Shown here: in pieces, positions 19,155 through 21,330 of the stretch
How the letters are laid out: the number at the start of each line of letters is the position of its first letter
Numbering within the stretch: the stretch's first letter is position 1
Virus record (IMG/VR): IMGVR_UViG_3300020205_003184
Location: 1-21,330 of that record
Length of the DNA: 21,330 nt
Origin: a virus
Reading direction: 5' to 3' (one strand)
The notes under the pieces: generated by a model
Databases searched by the model: none
Seen by the model: the letters and a program-made list of their open reading frames with translations, nothing else
Told to the model about the DNA's origin: nothing
Made by a program: the position numbers and the translations under genes

Positions 19155-19454
19155 ATGCAACCTTCTCCCTACGGAGGCATTGAAATTCAAGCCGAAGAGC
19201 TTCGTGCGCTAATTAAGGGCGACATTGGGGCTCGTAAATGTCCAGACTGCGGAGGGAAGGGTCAGGAGTGGCGCCTTCATTATGTACTAGCAGATGATCC
19301 CGACGAGATTGAAGAGGATAAAACTGTAAGTGATCAATTCGCCGCCGATTTCTTGGTTGACGACTATCCGCAATACTCCTGGGGACAATGTTTTCTTTGG
19401 GATTGCGAAACTTGCTATACAGTCGGCTATGTTTGGAATTGGGAGGAAGACTGA
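19155..19454 (+). CDS. Zinc-binding hypothetical protein, 99 aa
   Basis: The ATG at 19155 is preferred; an in-frame GTG at 19119 overlaps the promoter. The protein has 'ARKCPDCGGKGQEWRLHYVL', a CxxCGGKG zinc-finger half like those in DnaJ-type domains, and later 'CFLWDCETCYTVGYVWNWEE' with a second CxxC. An acidic middle ('DDPDEIEEDKTVSDQF') separates them. The two CxxC halves probably bind one zinc. It could be a small nucleic-acid- or protein-binding regulator. I do not recognise a family. The stop lies 21 nt before the next gene, so they may be co-transcribed. Confidence 0.68.
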   Translation: MQPSPYGGIEIQAEELRALIKGDIGARKCPDCGGKGQEWRLHYVLADDPDEIEEDKTVSDQFAADFLVDDYPQYSWGQCFLWDCETCYTVGYVWNWEED

Positions 19455-19475
19455 TACAATGGAAGTCAGCTAGTG

Positions 19476-20168
19476 ATGACCATGGCCAAACCAGACATTG
19501 AATTTGCCACGCCTGATGAAGAACTCAATTATGGCGTGAGGACATTGATGGAAGCAGGCTTCACTGCCAAGCAGATTGATCAAGTGCGCAATGAACTAGG
19601 CATTGGCCCTGGGAAAGTTCCCTATGGGAAAGAAAGCGTTGGTCGTCGTCGCCACATGACAGCAGAACTGCTTGCTGCAAGCCTTAGCAACAGGCAAATT
19701 GCCAACGTGCTCAACTTAAGCAAGGAAACAGTCAATGCCGACCGTAATGAAATTCGTAAGCTATACACTGAAGAAATTCTCAAAAGTGCTGACGTGCATC
19801 GTGCCAGGCTCCTGAAGGAGCAAATGGAACTGAAGAACCTAGCAATGGAAAGCTTTCAATCAAGCAAGACTAGGCGAGTGGTCACTACTTCTGAAGGTGC
19901 AGGCGAGGGCGATGGGAGCGGCGAGCCTTCTATCGTGCGTGTGGAGACCATTGCTGGCGATCCATCGTTCCTAAACGTGGCCAAGAACTGCCTGGTGGAG
20001 CAGGCCAAGCTTCTAGGGCTCAATGCACTACAGCCCAAGCAGGAAGATAAGAAAGATTACAAGAGCTTCCTGGATGACCTTGCCAAGACCGTTGGTGACA
20101 TAAAGGACCGTGAGGCTAATGCCGGCGCCATTGAAGCATCTTCCATGCCATCGGCCAATGATGCTTGA
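19476..20168 (+). CDS. Probable terminase small subunit (HTH protein), 230 aa
   Basis: The ATG at 19476 has GGAAG 10 nt upstream; GTG 19473 and ATG 19482 are alternatives. The N-terminal 60 residues are helical. A helix-turn-helix follows: 'MTAELLAASLSNRQIANVLN' then 'LSKETVNADRNEIRKLY' (about 60-97), with recognition helix 'SKETVNADRNEIR'. The C-terminal half has charged helices, and 'GDPSFLNVAKNCLVEQAKLL' then 'GLN' is like the 'P.FL......L.....KLLGL' segment seen in many phage terminase small subunits. These bind the packaging site and recruit the large subunit. No large subunit is inside the window; it would be expected downstream. An alternative is a phage transcription regulator. Confidence 0.65.
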   Translation: MTMAKPDIEFATPDEELNYGVRTLMEAGFTAKQIDQVRNELGIGPGKVPYGKESVGRRRHMTAELLAASLSNRQIANVLNLSKETVNADRNEIRKLYTEEILKSADVHRARLLKEQMELKNLAMESFQSSKTRRVVTTSEGAGEGDGSGEPSIVRVETIAGDPSFLNVAKNCLVEQAKLLGLNALQPKQEDKKDYKSFLDDLAKTVGDIKDREANAGAIEASSMPSANDA

Positions 20169-20219
20169 CAATGGGCGCAAGGAAGGGCAGACTACTGCTT
20201 GATCGTTTGCCCTTCTCCC

Positions 20220-20672
20220 ATGTTCCAATCCGTTGGAGACTTCCTCCGCAAGGCAACCAGCGCCAAGAATGACGATCGGCAGCGCATCAGCGAGGAGATT
20301 GCCCCCGTGCTTGAGGATCCTGATACAGTTGGCCTTCCGCCAGAACTACTACAAAGCATTGACCGATTGATGGTTGCCCATGGTGATGAAGCCATCCGTC
20401 AAACGGCATTGTGCTGTTTAGCGAGATGGATGGAAATTCATAGTGAATTCTTGGAGCAGCATCAACTTACTGAATCCATGGAAGAGGCATTGCTTACAGT
20501 TGCTGATGCAACAAGGCTTTGCGTGGCAATGGAAATGATTAGCAACATTGGTAGCTTTGGGGGAGATGATAGTTGGCGGGCAATGTTGAACAAAACGCTC
20601 ACTCAAGAAATCCTTGAAGCAAGCGAAGAAGATGGCATTGATCTTGATGCCATGTTTGGAGAAAAGGCATGA
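20220..20672 (+). CDS. Hypothetical helical phage protein, 150 aa
   Basis: The ATG at 20220 follows a pyrimidine-rich leader (TTTGCCCTTCTCCC); the longer in-frame TTG at 20199 is less likely. The protein is helical: 'MFQSVGDFLRKATSAKNDDR', 'LPPELLQSIDRLMVAHGDEA', 'RQTALCCLARWMEIHSEFLE' and 'EALLTVADATRLCVAMEMIS'. It ends acidic ('EASEEDGIDLDAMFGEKA'). The repeated helix pairs look like a HEAT/ARM-like or packed helical bundle. No enzyme motif is present. It overlaps the next gene by 4 nt, and its position after the terminase-like gene suggests a packaging or early accessory role, but this is inference. Confidence 0.7.
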   Translation: MFQSVGDFLRKATSAKNDDRQRISEEIAPVLEDPDTVGLPPELLQSIDRLMVAHGDEAIRQTALCCLARWMEIHSEFLEQHQLTESMEEALLTVADATRLCVAMEMISNIGSFGGDDSWRAMLNKTLTQEILEASEEDGIDLDAMFGEKA

Positions 20673-20887
20673 CTGACATAGCCCGTTACAAACTTGATGC
20701 AGCATTTGTAAACTTGCGAAAGTTTGACCACCTTGCAAAGCCAGATGATTTCATGGAAGTGTCTTTGTGGCATAACGATGATGGCTTTGATGTTCACTTG
20801 AGCAGTCACGGTGATCAAAAGTTTCATTTGTCATGGGGACAGTTCAAAGCACTAAAAAAACTCGTCAAGGAGCTGGACAATGACTAA
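20669..20887 (+). CDS. Hypothetical protein, 72 aa
   Basis: The ATG overlaps the previous stop by 4 nt. The sequence is 'MTDIARYKLDAAFVNLRKFD', then 'DDFMEVSLWHNDDGFDVHLS', 'SHGDQKFHLSWGQFKALKKL' and 'VKELDND'. It has a helix, a central 'VSLWHNDDGFDVHL' beta hairpin, 'KFHLSWGQF' and a last basic helix. The plan resembles small phage proteins with an 'EVS.W.N.EGFDV' strand pair. No function is known. Translation is probably coupled to the upstream gene. Confidence 0.72.
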   Translation: MTDIARYKLDAAFVNLRKFDHLAKPDDFMEVSLWHNDDGFDVHLSSHGDQKFHLSWGQFKALKKLVKELDND

Positions 20888-21221
20888 CCCATTGGAACCC
20901 AACGATTTAAGCCATTTGTCCGACGAAGAGTTCATGGCGCTTTGTCCTCAAGGCTTTCATGGCACTGGTGACTTTGCGCCACTAAGTCCTGCTGCCAAAG
21001 TAATCCTGGATGCTTACTTCACTCATGCTGATTTACTTAACCGTGAGGTGAGTCACGAAGAGATGCTAGCCGCTGCCATTCGTGAGTTAGCGAATCAAGC
21101 AGCTCCAAGAAACCACGTCAAAGACATTGCATATATTCATCAAAATTATGTTGATGGATGGATAGAAGCTCTTAATGTGATTCTTGCTATTGCCACCGAA
21201 CTCTCCCCAGGCAATGATTAA
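20880..21221 (+). CDS. Hypothetical helical protein, 113 aa
   Basis: The ATG overlaps the previous gene by 8 nt. The protein reads 'MTNPLEPNDLSHLSDEEFMA' at the start. Helical segments follow: 'LSPAAKVILDAYFTHADLLN', 'HEEMLAAAIRELANQAAPRN' and 'YVDGWIEALNVILAIATELS'. It is mildly acidic, has only one Cys and no enzyme motif. The 'LS.AA..VLDA......(E).LAAALRA(L/A)A' pattern with several short helices is common in phage and cyanobacterial small proteins of unknown role. It is probably in the same operon as the two genes before it. Confidence 0.72.
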   Translation: MTNPLEPNDLSHLSDEEFMALCPQGFHGTGDFAPLSPAAKVILDAYFTHADLLNREVSHEEMLAAAIRELANQAAPRNHVKDIAYIHQNYVDGWIEALNVILAIATELSPGND

Positions 21222-21261
21222 CCACACCTTCTTCAACCAGCCTTCTTTCTTTGGTCACACC

Positions 21262-21330
21262 ATGCCAGTGCGTCCTCTAGTAAGCATTTGCATTCCTCCT
21301 GCATTGAAGGACCATGCTGATGCCATTGCC
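21262..21330 (+). CDS. Start of a gene truncated by the window end
   Basis: An ATG at 21262, after a pyrimidine-rich leader (CTTCTTTCTTTGGTCACACC), opens a frame that continues past the window end: 'MPVRPLVSICIPPALKDHAD' then 'AIA'. Only 23 residues are visible, so no function can be read. By position it may be a further early or packaging gene. Confidence 0.5.
   Translation, partial: MPVRPLVSICIPPALKDHADAIA

Noticed and set aside
1-21330. CRISPR arrays, insertion sequences, attachment sites, integrase
   Set aside because: No regularly spaced direct repeats, transposase, terminal inverted repeats or recombinase motifs were seen.

Overview
The window looks like part of a tailed-phage genome, most likely a siphovirus infecting picocyanobacteria (Synechococcus/Cyanobium type). 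The evidence is gene content: a small basic KSKGGSG-type protein and a DUF7936-like protein beside a very large tail protein, a ThyX/dCTP-deaminase nucleotide module, a phage primase and helicase, a RecB-like nuclease with a DUF1071 annealing protein, and a Fragile-X-F-like membrane protein. Genes are tightly packed with many 4-nt start/stop overlaps. There are no rRNA genes, convincing tRNAs, CRISPR arrays, insertion sequences or integrase. All family assignments were made by eye from motifs.

Layout. (1) 1-6185, plus strand: the end of a virion protein, small conserved proteins, two tail-associated proteins and a 1396-aa tail/receptor-binding protein. (2) 6189-7683, minus strand: a likely lysis cassette with two small membrane proteins, a C39-like cysteine peptidase and an unknown protein. 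(3) 7759-8241, plus strand: a lone HNH endonuclease whose 3' end contains a terminator for the opposite strand. (4) 8238-9598, minus strand: ThyX and a two-domain acidic protein. (5) 9895-10260, plus strand: a coiled-coil protein overlapping, tail to tail, a nuclease-like gene. (6) 10190-15123, minus strand: a dense operon with an unknown gene, an RHH-type regulator, a small unknown gene, the DUF1071 annealing protein, a zinc-ribbon protein, a cupin/oxygenase-like protein, a RecB-like nuclease, a protein with an SSB-like tail, a dCTP-deaminase homologue and a PD-(D/E)XK-like nuclease. (7) 15170-17151, plus strand: primase and helicase, apparently one ancestral protein split by a frame change. 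(8) 17177-17655: short ORFs. (9) 17656-18010: a gene-free stretch rich in inverted repeats. (10) 18011-21330, plus strand: small early-type genes, a clear terminator, then a probable terminase small subunit and unknown genes running off the window.

How the genes work together: the RecB-like nuclease and DUF1071 protein form a recombination pair; ThyX and the Dcd homologue act on thymidylate/deoxycytidine supply; primase and helicase drive replication; the 6.2-7.7 kb cassette probably handles lysis.

Main new observations: (a) a candidate programmed -1 ribosomal frameshift at the end of the DUF1071 gene, with an A AAA AAG heptamer, a downstream stem with a GAAA loop, and a 43-codon open -1 frame that has no start codon of its own and fills the only sizeable gap in the operon; (b) a dCTP-deaminase homologue with alanine where the catalytic glutamate should be; (c) the primase/helicase frame break; (d) a candidate structured RNA with mutually exclusive stems at 17767-17930; and (e) widespread pyrimidine-rich leaders without Shine-Dalgarno motifs upstream of start codons.
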